Assembly (NCBI RefSeq): GCF_900142765.1
Contig: NZ_FRCB01000001.1
Span: 186,001-250,000, forward strand
Direction of reading: 5' to 3'
Origin: Roseovarius litoreus
GTDB lineage: Bacteria > Pseudomonadota > Alphaproteobacteria > Rhodobacterales > Rhodobacteraceae
DNA length: 64,000 bases
The notes beneath the pieces are model-generated. The model saw only the letters and a list, made by a program, of their open reading frames with translations. It was not told the DNA's origin and did no database searches. Every line of letters starts with the position of its first letter. Position 1 is the first letter of the stretch. The position numbers and the translations under genes were made by a program. Shown here one piece after another: positions 44,369-52,445 of the stretch.

Positions 44369-44692
44369 CGAAGTGTCGAAGAGAGAGCGGCCGCAACATC
44401 GAAGCATCCACCTACCTGCACTTGAAGCCAAGGCGCGCGCGTCAAGCTGCACCGGATGCCGCCTTTCACATCTTGCGCCTCGACTTCCAAGCCAGACAGA
44501 GATGCATACTATCCACACCGCGCGGCTACCGCATCGCTCCACCCGAAATGGTAACGCCCTGTCATACCGCGCCGCAAAGACAGCCTGCCCGCCATCATCC
44601 GATGGACCCGCGCCGGATCATCGACTAAGCATCATGCGCGGCCTTCCATAAGGCGCCCAAGGATCAACGTCAGGTAATCAGGATTTCAGCCG
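44369..44692. other. 324-bp gap without a recognised gene
   Basis: No open frame here has family features or a ribosome site. A 68-codon plus-strand frame at 44422-44628 has atypical composition (many Pro/Arg/His) and is not credited. The gap should contain the promoter of the RgpF-like gene; AGGA precedes that gene's ATG. Confidence 0.4.
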
Positions 44693-45847
44693 ATGCGGAA
44701 ATTTCCTCTTTGGAAACTCAAGCGCGAGATCCTGCGCTTCGGCCGACAGATCGCCGAACTGCCGGGCCTGACATGGGAATATTTCGACCTGCGCACCAGC
44801 TATGACCGCAAGGCGGCTGCCATGCGCAAGACCCATGAGGGTGATCTGCCGATGGGCCGCGAGGTGGCCATCTACCTGATCTTTCCGGCGGGCGGCATCC
44901 TGGCGTCGCATCTCGACGCGCTGCGCCTGATGATCGACGAGGGCATCAGCCCGGTCGTTGTTTCGAACCTTCCGCTCTCCACGGACGATCTGGCAACACT
45001 GGCGCCCCTGACCACCCGGATCATTGAACGTCCCAACCTGGGCTATGATTTCGGCGGCTACAGGGACGGTATTCTGGCGCTCGAAAGCACCCTGCCCGAT
45101 CTGGACCGGCTCTATATCCTCAACGATTCCGCCTGGATGGTGGAGGCGCCGCAAAGCTGGTTCGACGACGTGCGCACCAAGGGCGTGGATTTCTGCGGGG
45201 CCACGTCGAATTACGGGATCAAGCGCCATGACGCAGACGATTTCCGCGACCTACGCTGGCAATACACGATCCATCACCGGAATTTCCATTACGCCTCTTA
45301 TGCGTTGGCCATCGGACGGACCATTCTACAGGATCCGGCCTTCGTGACCTTCTGGAAACGCTTTCGCCTGTCGAACCAGAAAAAGCGCACCGTCCGGCGC
45401 GGCGAGATCGGTCTCACGCAATGGGTTATGCGGCATGGTTTCAGCCATGAGGCCACCTGTTCCGTCATGGACCTCGACACGGAAATCGCGGCGCTGGACA
45501 CGGCCGAGCTTGACGCCGTGACGCGCAACCTCATCATCCCTGAACGCCCCCGGATCCGGGCAAAGCGCGACGAGGTACTGCTCAGCGATCCAGCAACCCC
45601 CGAGGGCCGGCGCGACCGTATCCAGATCATCCTGACTGCGGTCTCGGCGCAGGCCATGGGCTATGTGATGCCCTATTACACGCTGCGCCATCGCGGCTTT
45701 CAGTTCGTCAAGAAGTCACCCCTGTGGATATCAGCGGCGGGATCGCAAACGACGCTCGACATCCTGTCGTCCCTGCCCGGTCCGATGGGCCAGACAGCCT
45801 ATGCCGAGGCGCTGCAGATCGTGGCAAACCGTCCCCCGGCCGAGTGA
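44693..45847 (+). CDS. RgpF-like rhamnan/polysaccharide synthesis protein
   Basis: 384 aa. The block VAIYLIFPAGGILASHLDALRLM followed by VVVSNLPL, RPNLGYDFGGYRDGIL (about residues 112-127) and LYILNDSAWM matches the RgpF domain (rhamnan synthesis F), a glycosyltransferase-like fold. It probably acts in cell-surface polysaccharide assembly. The last 46 codons (45710-45847) occur again at 52446-52583 with 10 mismatches, on the far side of an AT-richer operon. Confidence 0.85.
   Translation: MRKFPLWKLKREILRFGRQIAELPGLTWEYFDLRTSYDRKAAAMRKTHEGDLPMGREVAIYLIFPAGGILASHLDALRLMIDEGISPVVVSNLPLSTDDLATLAPLTTRIIERPNLGYDFGGYRDGILALESTLPDLDRLYILNDSAWMVEAPQSWFDDVRTKGVDFCGATSNYGIKRHDADDFRDLRWQYTIHHRNFHYASYALAIGRTILQDPAFVTFWKRFRLSNQKKRTVRRGEIGLTQWVMRHGFSHEATCSVMDLDTEIAALDTAELDAVTRNLIIPERPRIRAKRDEVLLSDPATPEGRRDRIQIILTAVSAQAMGYVMPYYTLRHRGFQFVKKSPLWISAAGSQTTLDILSSLPGPMGQTAYAEALQIVANRPPAE
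45710..45847 (+). repeat. Left copy of a 138-bp direct duplication (rgpF-like 3' end)
   Basis: It encodes KKSPLWIS to the stop of the RgpF-like protein. The right copy lies at 52446-52583 in the same orientation. By hand alignment without gaps 128 of 138 bases agree, and homology stops exactly at the stop codon and just before the first Lys codon. The two copies bracket 6.6 kb of lower-GC DNA. Confidence 0.9.
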
Positions 45848-46003
45848 TCCCTCGCTGACGCCCGGATCAGCTTGCCGCCTATGGGACATGATTCAGTTGG
45901 CGGAAGATCATCGGGTCAGTTCAGAAGGGACCCTTGATGGTCCTGCAACTAGCTGGTAACGCTTTTGAGCGTCCACCCGCAGGTGAGTTTGGCTGCTATA
46001 TCG

Positions 46004-47914
46004 ATGTTCAAAAGACTAAGGGATAAGGCTTGGAGGACCGAGCAGGAAAACTACGGAAAGCCGGACGCCGACTGTGGAAAACTTCCAGTTCAAGAATGGC
46101 GACCCGTGCAGATGGGCGAACGCATCAGGGTCGTATTCTTGGTGATGACGCCCCAGATTTGGCCATCCGTGGAGCCTGTTTGGCGCAAGGTCGCGACTGA
46201 CGAAAGGTTCCATTCGAAAGTCGTTGTCATCGAGAAAAACTCGGATGTCGACGCGCTTTCAGGGCTGCAGGGTGCACATGAGCTTCTGACAGCGCGAGGC
46301 GTCCCTTTTGCGAAAGGTGCTTCTTTCTCGCTCGCGGCATACGAGCCGCATATTGTTTTCTACCCACTTCCTTACGACCACTTCTATCCGCCAGAATTTG
46401 CACCGGAATTGGCGCAGTCGATTGGCGCCCGTATCGCGTACGTTCACTATGGTCTTGAAGTTGGGGGAGGTGCCTACAACGCTAAGTACCAGCACGATGA
46501 GCCCATTCTCCGCAACGCCTGGCGGATTTTTGCGCGATCCCGACACCAGATGTCGAATTTCGCAAAATACTGCGAAAACGGAAACGCCCATGTCGTCCTT
46601 ACCGGGCATCCACGCGGGGATAAATCGCCTGCTGATGAAGGGCAATTACCTACGGATGCAATATCAAGGGCCAACGGACGCAAAATTGTTTTGTGGACAC
46701 CACATTTCTCTGTGGCAGGTCGGCGGAAATGGTCTTCGTTTCTGGAGAACCATGCGACGATCGCAGAAGAAATTGAAAAACGGAAAAATCTTTTCTTCAT
46801 CTTCAGGCCACACCCCTTCTTGGAGAGCACCTTGAGGACCGCAGAAGGCTGGGACACAGAAACAGTCAATCAGCTTTTTGACCGCTTCCGAAAAATGGAA
46901 AACCTGTATTTCGACACAAGCCCCGACTATTGGCCTACATTCAACGGTTCGGATGCGTTGATGACTGACCCCGGGTCGTTTTTGGTGGAGTTTTTGTTGC
47001 TTGATCGACCGATCTGCTTGTTGGAAAGCAAGGACGGCATAGGGCTTTCGCAAGAGGTTGCAGGTTTCACGGCCTTTGAAGCTGGAGCAACTGGCCAAGA
47101 AATAGCAGCGTTTCTTGATTTGGTGGAGCAGGGCAAGGACGAGAAATCCGCTGCGCGCCAGAATGCAAGACAACAATATTTCGGGTCAAGCGATGGTTTG
47201 GTCGCGCAACGTATCGTCGACGAGATGGTGCATGGCATCTCTGACCGGCCTTACACGATCGCGCGCGTGAAAGAGAACGAAAAACACGAGGCGGCGTTCC
47301 GTTATTGGAAACAGGCCAAAACGACGTTTCTCGCCCCCGAAGAGTACTATGCGAAGCAAGAGGTTTTGTTGAAGCAGCTTCTTGAACGTTTGCAACCGGC
47401 CGGATTTGCGCTTGATGCAGGGTGCGGAAATGGACGCTTTACAGAAGTCTTCGCAAGGTTTTTCGAATTCGTCGAGGGGTTCGATCCAGGGGAAGAACTC
47501 ATCAAGCAAGCACGTGCAAACGCCCAAGATAACGGCATCTCGAACATCGAATACCGGATTGACAGCCTGGAGACCCCCTCTCTGATGTCAACCTACGACT
47601 TGGTGTCCTGCATGGGGGTCCTGTCTGGAGTTATCGATAACGAACGTTTTCTGCAGATTACACATTGGCTGCGCGCAGCTTGCAAACCAGACGGACTGCT
47701 ATTGTTGAAAGACAGTCTGAGCGTCGGCTCTGCTCAATCCATAGAAGCTGACGGCTACGTGGCGGTGTACAGGAACATAAGTGACTACCTGGCGGCATTT
47801 CGTGCAGCGGGTTTCTCATTGGAAGAAGAAATTGTCATCGCTCCAACGAATGACAAGGGCCTGACCAATCGGCTGTTTGTCCTGCAAGCTGTCGCTTCTC
47901 GGGTTGGTGCATGA
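46004..47914 (+). CDS. Fusion of a CDP-glycerol glycerophosphotransferase-like domain with a SAM-dependent methyltransferase
   Basis: 636 aa from the ATG at 46004; an in-frame TTG at 45965 is an alternative and the ribosome site is weak. Residues about 1-420 resemble TagB/TagF glycerophosphotransferases: AYVHYGLEVGG, VLTGHPRGDKS, VLWTPHFS, FIFRPHPFLE and DALMTDPGSFLVEFLLLDRP. Residues about 465-630 form a class-I methyltransferase with FALDAGCGNGRFTEVF and YDLVSCMGVLSGV. The predicted role is transfer of a phosphate-linked group from a CDP donor onto a glycan plus a methylation. It is first of the seven-gene operon; ATGATG junction with the next gene. Confidence 0.78.
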   Translation: MFKRLRDKAWRTEQENYGKPDADCGKLPVQEWRPVQMGERIRVVFLVMTPQIWPSVEPVWRKVATDERFHSKVVVIEKNSDVDALSGLQGAHELLTARGVPFAKGASFSLAAYEPHIVFYPLPYDHFYPPEFAPELAQSIGARIAYVHYGLEVGGGAYNAKYQHDEPILRNAWRIFARSRHQMSNFAKYCENGNAHVVLTGHPRGDKSPADEGQLPTDAISRANGRKIVLWTPHFSVAGRRKWSSFLENHATIAEEIEKRKNLFFIFRPHPFLESTLRTAEGWDTETVNQLFDRFRKMENLYFDTSPDYWPTFNGSDALMTDPGSFLVEFLLLDRPICLLESKDGIGLSQEVAGFTAFEAGATGQEIAAFLDLVEQGKDEKSAARQNARQQYFGSSDGLVAQRIVDEMVHGISDRPYTIARVKENEKHEAAFRYWKQAKTTFLAPEEYYAKQEVLLKQLLERLQPAGFALDAGCGNGRFTEVFARFFEFVEGFDPGEELIKQARANAQDNGISNIEYRIDSLETPSLMSTYDLVSCMGVLSGVIDNERFLQITHWLRAACKPDGLLLLKDSLSVGSAQSIEADGYVAVYRNISDYLAAFRAAGFSLEEEIVIAPTNDKGLTNRLFVLQAVASRVGA

Positions 47915-48693
47915 TGCAAAATGGAAGCCAAAAGCAGCGCGCGGTCATCTTACTTGCCGCTGGCCAAGGATCGCGCCTGCGTCCACTTACTGAAACGTGC
48001 CCTAAATCGCTTTTGAAGATGGGGCAAAAAACCGTTCTGGAAACGATCCTCGATTCCGTGCTTGAAACCGGCCCCCGTGAGATCGTGGTTGTTACCGGGT
48101 TCGAAAGCGAACAAATGTCCGAATTCGTTGCCGCAAGATATCGCGGAAAAGACGTGCGTACGATTGAAAACGTTGACTACCTGTCAGACACGAATATCCT
48201 TTCCGCCCAAGTTGGCGTTTCAGCCCTGTCAACCCCTGAAAATGGGTATTTCCTCATCGAAACAGACATCATTACAACCCCGGATGTATGGAAATCCATC
48301 ATAGCACAGGAAGCACGCCTTGGCAGTTTCTGGGTCACGCGTGGTGTCTACGGTGCAGATCTGACCGGAGGCATTGTGCAAGTGGACGGGACCGGCATGG
48401 TTACTGATATCCGATATGAGCCGCTCTACGATCCTCGTTTTGATGGTTGGCCCAAGATGCTGGGCGTCTTGAGCGTTGGGCCCGACGAAGTTGCCGCAGA
48501 TATAGAAACGCGACTCTTGGTGTCTGAGCAATCGACTTTCAATTACTACATGGTGCCCTGGATTACTTATTCCGAGCGCCTTCCGTGTCGGATATTTGAT
48601 CTGAAAGATCATTTTGCGATGTCATTCAATACAATGGACGACTATCAAGCAGCCCAAATTGCTTTTGCATCCCAACAGCGAGGCTCAACTTGA
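47911..48693 (+). CDS. Nucleotidyltransferase (LicC/CTP:phosphocholine-type or sugar-phosphate)
   Basis: 260 aa. The signature AVILLAAGQGSRLRPLTETCPKSLL (about residues 10-34) is the NTP-transferase GxGxRxxPxTxxxPK motif. Asp residues for metal binding appear in FLIETDIITT (about 113). The nucleotide is likely CTP or another NTP, and the phosphorylated substrate is unknown. LicC and the Campylobacter phosphoglutamine cytidylyltransferase are the same fold and similar length. It is coupled on both sides by overlaps. Confidence 0.82.
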   Translation: MMQNGSQKQRAVILLAAGQGSRLRPLTETCPKSLLKMGQKTVLETILDSVLETGPREIVVVTGFESEQMSEFVAARYRGKDVRTIENVDYLSDTNILSAQVGVSALSTPENGYFLIETDIITTPDVWKSIIAQEARLGSFWVTRGVYGADLTGGIVQVDGTGMVTDIRYEPLYDPRFDGWPKMLGVLSVGPDEVAADIETRLLVSEQSTFNYYMVPWITYSERLPCRIFDLKDHFAMSFNTMDDYQAAQIAFASQQRGST

Positions 48694-49079
48694 TGGACGT
48701 CAGCTTCTTTCCCGTCGCCGAACTCAAGCACATTGAAGGGTTCAGTCAAAAGCGCGTCGATTGGCTGACGCAAAAAATCCTGGATGAAGGCGTTTGGACG
48801 AAACCCCTCGCCCTTGATGATGAACATGGATTGGTGCTCGATGGACAGCATCGCATGGAAGCCGCACTTGCGCTAAACCTCAAGCGCGTGCCTGTTGTCC
48901 GGTTTATCTATGCTGACGTGCCTTTGCGTTCGTTGCGTCCGAACAATCATACGTTCACCTGGGAGACTGTTGTTGACCGCGCGCTGTCAGGCGACATTTA
49001 CCCTTACAAAACAGTCAAACATGACTTCTCGGATCCCCTTCCCCAAATCAACATCAATCTCGAGGATCTGCGCACATGA
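48693..49079 (+). CDS. Small ParB/Srx-fold protein resembling free-serine kinases (SerK/SbnI type)
   Basis: 128 aa. The ATG at 48693 overlaps the preceding stop (TGATG). LALDDEHGLVLDGQHRMEAALALNLKRVPVV contains the ParB-fold DGQHR motif (about residues 50-54), equivalent to DGHHR in ADP-dependent serine kinase SerK and in SbnI. A Glu in HIEGFSQKR (about 15) may match their catalytic Glu. The tail TWETVVDRALSGDIYPYKTVKH mirrors the family's K-(T/S)-x-(R/K)-H end. I infer phosphorylation of serine or a similar hydroxy compound. There is no DNA-binding domain, so a plasmid-partition role is unlikely. Confidence 0.62.
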   Translation: MDVSFFPVAELKHIEGFSQKRVDWLTQKILDEGVWTKPLALDDEHGLVLDGQHRMEAALALNLKRVPVVRFIYADVPLRSLRPNNHTFTWETVVDRALSGDIYPYKTVKHDFSDPLPQININLEDLRT

Positions 49080-49744
49080 CGGTGTCACGCGCAATCATAT
49101 TGGCCGCCGGTCAAGGCTTCCAACTGGATGGAATCTGCAAGGTTTTGTTGCGTCATCCGACAACTGGAAAAACCATTCTCCAGACGGCGATAGAAGCGTT
49201 CAACGGAAAAGAGATCACAGTTGTCGTTGGCTATAAAGCAATCGACATCATGCAGGATTACCCCCAACTCGACTATGTGATTAATCCGGATTGGGCCGCG
49301 TCCAGCAATGCACTGAGCCTGGGCCTGGCATTGGATGACCGGCCGGCATATGTCGTTTCCGGTGATATCTTTCTTAGCCGGGACCTTATCGCCGAGTTGG
49401 ATCAGTCGGCACCTGACCTTGTCTTGTGCGAAGGTCGAGAGAACCGCAGCCTTACAGCAGTCCATTGTGTATTCGACGAGGCTGGAGTTCTGGAAGAAAC
49501 ATATCACGGCCCGGTGCGAGATCATAAGCACCCCGAAGCCATCGGTCTCTTCAAGGCCTCCAGCTCGGCTTTGCTGCAACGCTGGAAGAAACAGTGTCTG
49601 AAACACTCGAACCTGTTTGTAGGCGAAACACTCCCGTTTGATTCCGCACCGATCCACCGCCACGACTTGGGCGAACATGCCTTCGACGAGATCAACACGC
49701 ATGTGGACTATCTGAACCTGCTCCAGAGGTGCAGAGAACCATGA
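49076..49744 (+). CDS. Second nucleotidyltransferase-fold protein with an altered signature
   Basis: 222 aa. SRAIILAAGQGFQLDGICKVLL retains the Gly-rich loop (GQG) and a later Lys but has Gln in place of the usual Arg and lacks the P-x-T-x-x-P segment. VSGDIFLSRDLI supplies the metal Asp, and RENRSLTAVHCVFDEAG follows. The form resembles MobA-like or phosphoglutamine-cytidylyltransferase-like enzymes. It may activate a second substrate or be catalytically altered. ATGA overlaps on both sides. Confidence 0.72.
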   Translation: MTVSRAIILAAGQGFQLDGICKVLLRHPTTGKTILQTAIEAFNGKEITVVVGYKAIDIMQDYPQLDYVINPDWAASSNALSLGLALDDRPAYVVSGDIFLSRDLIAELDQSAPDLVLCEGRENRSLTAVHCVFDEAGVLEETYHGPVRDHKHPEAIGLFKASSSALLQRWKKQCLKHSNLFVGETLPFDSAPIHRHDLGEHAFDEINTHVDYLNLLQRCREP

Positions 49745-50985
49745 TCCGCGCAATTACAATCGGCCTGCCAATCTATGACATGCCATTGCCTGAAATTCGT
49801 GCTCAGGTCAGCGAATTTTCTCAAGCGATGGGCGATGCCATCAACGAACGCCAATGGCCGATGCGGACGACCAGATACTGTCTGCCGCCACTACCTACAT
49901 CTTTCGAAGCGGAAGCACACAAAATCCCGGCCTTGATCGGCTCCGTCGCCCGGTTGTCAGATGAAACCGGCGTCCGATGGTTTTGCTTACCCGTTGATCT
50001 GACAGACGACACCCCGCACAAGGCGCGCCTGGACGCGCTATTGTCCACGCTATTGCGAGAAGAGCGTTTGTTTACAAACCTGATCGTCGCAAAGGACAAG
50101 ACCATATCCCTGCGCGGCGCCCGGTCAACGGCTGAGTTCATCCTGTCTGTATCGCGCAAAAGCCGAAAAGGTTATGACAATTTCCGTTTGGGCGCCTCAT
50201 GCGAGTGCCTTCCGAACACGCCCTTCTTTCCCTTTTCGCGCCACGAAGGGTTGGATCTTGCGTTTAGCCTTGCGCTTGAAACGACTGAAATCGCTTTGGA
50301 AGTGGCTCGAGGAACCAGGTCACTCGAGCAGTTTCAATCCGAGTTCGTCGAGCGGTTGTCAGAGCGGTTGGTTGAAACGGATCGGTTCGCATCGGAACTG
50401 TCAACGAAAACCGGTGCTCGCTATGCTGGCTTGGATTGTTCTCTTGCACCATTCCCGGACGGCAAGACCTCGGTTGGGCGATTATTAGAACTGCTGGGGG
50501 CGGATCCGTTCGGCAGCCATGGCACAGTCTTTCTGACAGCGCTTTTGACCGATTGCCTCAAAACCTCGATCTCTTCGACCGGGGTTCGTTCGACAGGATT
50601 CAATGGCGTCATGTACTCGGTCCTGGAAGATGACATCCTGTCAAGGGCAAGCCGCCGCCGCCGCCTTGATATCTCGGCGTTGAATCTGTTTGCCACGATG
50701 TGCGGATGTGGCCTGGACATGATACCCGTGCCAGGGGACGTGCTTGTTGATGACATCGAACTGGCAATTCTGGATACTGCCACGTTGGCGGTCAGGCTCA
50801 ACAAGCCGCTCGGCGTCCGTTTGTTGCCGATCCCTGAGCATACGCTTAATGAGATGACCGAATTCAACATGGACTTTCTGTGCGACGCCAGGGTTTTCAA
50901 TCTTCCCGGATCTGATTCCCACCTAGTGTTTGACGAAACGCAATGGGCATTTCAGAGCCCGCACGCCATAGGTAAGCAAAAATGA
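49741..50985 (+). CDS. DUF711/UPF0210-family protein
   Basis: 414 aa. It shows the family's blocks: MIRAITIGLPIYD at the start, NTPFFPFSRHEGLDLAFSLALET (about residues 159-181), YAGLDCSLAPFPDGKTSVGRLLEL (about 224-247), GSHGTVFLTALLTDCLK, GFNGVMYSVLEDDILSRAS and TMCGCGLDMIPVPGDVL (about 317-333). I recall that the fold resembles glycyl-radical-enzyme barrels; no reaction is established to my knowledge. Here it lies in a surface-decoration operon, a context that may help assign it. The start overlaps the previous gene (ATGA). Confidence 0.8.
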   Translation: MIRAITIGLPIYDMPLPEIRAQVSEFSQAMGDAINERQWPMRTTRYCLPPLPTSFEAEAHKIPALIGSVARLSDETGVRWFCLPVDLTDDTPHKARLDALLSTLLREERLFTNLIVAKDKTISLRGARSTAEFILSVSRKSRKGYDNFRLGASCECLPNTPFFPFSRHEGLDLAFSLALETTEIALEVARGTRSLEQFQSEFVERLSERLVETDRFASELSTKTGARYAGLDCSLAPFPDGKTSVGRLLELLGADPFGSHGTVFLTALLTDCLKTSISSTGVRSTGFNGVMYSVLEDDILSRASRRRRLDISALNLFATMCGCGLDMIPVPGDVLVDDIELAILDTATLAVRLNKPLGVRLLPIPEHTLNEMTEFNMDFLCDARVFNLPGSDSHLVFDETQWAFQSPHAIGKQK

Positions 50986-51680
50986 TCGACGCCGAAAAAG
51001 TCAAAGCATTTTGGGAAAATCGTGCCGCCAAAATGGGCGAGGTTGCGTTCGAGAGCATTGTGAACTTGGAGGAAGACCAGGAAGCTCTTGCCGAGAAGAT
51101 CCGGGTTGAGAAGGAAAATGTCTTCAAAACTCTTGGAGATGTCACAGGCAAATCGATCCTGGATCTCGGTGCTGGCATCGGGCAGTGGGCGTTTCGCTTC
51201 GTGGAGCACGGCGCCAAGCATGTAACAGCTGTTGAATATGCTGCGAACCTTGTGCGCATTGGTCGAGAGGAAGCAAAACGCCGGGACGTTTCATGCATAG
51301 ACTTCATTGAATCGCCCGCGGAAAAATTCACTTCGGCACAAAGATTTGATATTGTTTTCATCTCTGGATTGTTCGTGTATCTGAACGACGATCAGGTGGA
51401 GGAATTGATGCCACATCTGCGCGAGATGACCGCCCATAGCGGTGTCGTTGTGCTACGCGATGGCACAGGGGTCCCCGAGCGCCACGAGATCAACCAAAAA
51501 ATGTCAGATCATCTGGGGCTTGAGTATTCGGCCATTTACCGTACCCGAGAAGACTACATGCAGCTTTTTCTCGATATCGGGCTCGAATGCCGGCATGAAC
51601 AGAACATGTTTCCAGAGGGGCACCCGCTGAATAAATATCCCGAGACAAGGCTGCGGCTTTACAGGTTTGAAAAAGGGTAA
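50982..51680 (+). CDS. SAM-dependent class-I methyltransferase
   Basis: 232 aa. SAM-binding motif I is ILDLGAGIGQWAFRF (about residues 58-72), motif II-like VTAVEYAANLV, and motif IV FDIVFISGLFVYL (about 121-133). Its N-terminus VKAFWENRAAKMGEVAFESIVN resembles the class of methyltransferases found in glycan and natural-product clusters. The acceptor is unknown. It overlaps DUF711 by ATGA, and its TAA overlaps the racemase ATG as TAATG. It is a second methyltransferase besides the fused domain. Confidence 0.85.
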   Translation: MIDAEKVKAFWENRAAKMGEVAFESIVNLEEDQEALAEKIRVEKENVFKTLGDVTGKSILDLGAGIGQWAFRFVEHGAKHVTAVEYAANLVRIGREEAKRRDVSCIDFIESPAEKFTSAQRFDIVFISGLFVYLNDDQVEELMPHLREMTAHSGVVVLRDGTGVPERHEINQKMSDHLGLEYSAIYRTREDYMQLFLDIGLECRHEQNMFPEGHPLNKYPETRLRLYRFEKG

Positions 51681-52426
51681 TGCCACGTATTTATCCGACA
51701 CTACCAGACGTGAGGTGGCCTTCGGAAGAAGGAGCCATAGGTGTCGTCGGAGTGGCCCCATGGGCCACCGTGGATTTTCTTTCGCAAGTATACAAACACA
51801 CTACGGCATCGAAGGATTGGCAATTTCCTCGCGTTTTGGTGGATGCCAACTCCAAAATCCCCAGCCGAGGTCGATATTTCGATCTGAATGAAACCGATCC
51901 GTCGCCTTACATTGCAGCAACAATAGATGAGCTGATAGCAGCCGGCGCTTCGGTCGTGGTTGTACCATGCAACACCGCACATATTCTTTTCGATCGCTGG
52001 TGCTCTCCGGAACGAACCGAGGTCGAAAGCATCATTGACGCGACGCTAGCGGAATTGTCAAAGGACGATCCAGATCGCGTCGCAGTGCTTGGGTCAGTGC
52101 ATTTGGTGCGTCACAGAACCTATCTCGAGCCGTTGGAGAACTCCGGTTTTCTGTGCCACGATGTCACGGATGATGAACAGCGCTTGATCAACATGATCAT
52201 CAGCGAAATCAAAATTTCAAATACACTTCAAGAAACGACATCTGTCGGGTTCAGGTTGATTCTGGAAAATCTTGAAGACTTGGGCACAAAAACCATCATT
52301 CTCGGATGCACAGAGCTGGCGCAAGCTTTGCGCTGCGTGACTGATCATCGGTTCACTGGTCAGATCATTGACTCGAACGCTGCCTTGGCAAAAGCGGCAC
52401 TTCTTCGATTGGTTCAGGCTGGGTGA
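51680..52426 (+). CDS. Aspartate/glutamate racemase-family protein
   Basis: 248 aa. Both catalytic Cys motifs of the PLP-independent racemase family are visible: VVPCNTAHILFD (about residues 95-106) and IILGCTELAQAL (about 209-220). VVGVAPWATVDFL replaces the usual GGMGPEAT opening. Relatives (YgeA/RacX) racemise diverse amino acids. It is last in the operon, suggesting a D-amino acid or an epimerised precursor in the product. Its stop lies about 20 nt before the duplicated rgpF-like tail. Confidence 0.82.
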   Translation: MPRIYPTLPDVRWPSEEGAIGVVGVAPWATVDFLSQVYKHTTASKDWQFPRVLVDANSKIPSRGRYFDLNETDPSPYIAATIDELIAAGASVVVVPCNTAHILFDRWCSPERTEVESIIDATLAELSKDDPDRVAVLGSVHLVRHRTYLEPLENSGFLCHDVTDDEQRLINMIISEIKISNTLQETTSVGFRLILENLEDLGTKTIILGCTELAQALRCVTDHRFTGQIIDSNAALAKAALLRLVQAG

Positions 52427-52445
52427 AAGCTCAGTGGCAGGCCAC

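Larger units (their letters stand above)
45848..52445. other. Probable horizontally acquired segment (lower GC, seven-gene operon)
   Basis: The stretch between the duplicated rgpF-like tails is visibly richer in A/T, with codons such as AAA, GAA and TTT more frequent than in the flanks. It carries one compact operon. No integrase, transposase, tRNA site or terminal inverted repeat is visible, so exchange by homologous recombination in the polysaccharide locus is more likely than a mobile element. Confidence 0.65.

Noticed and set aside
44422-44628. Plus-strand 68-codon frame before the RgpF-like gene
   Set aside because: Biased composition, no ribosome site, no recognisable family.
48693-49079. 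Plasmid-partition ParB
   Set aside because: Only the small ParB/Srx-type fold is present, with no DNA-binding domain and no parA partner.
45848-52445. Transposon or integrative element carrying the AT-rich operon
   Set aside because: No transposase, integrase, tRNA attachment site, terminal inverted repeats or short target duplication; the flanking 138-bp copies are diverged gene tails.
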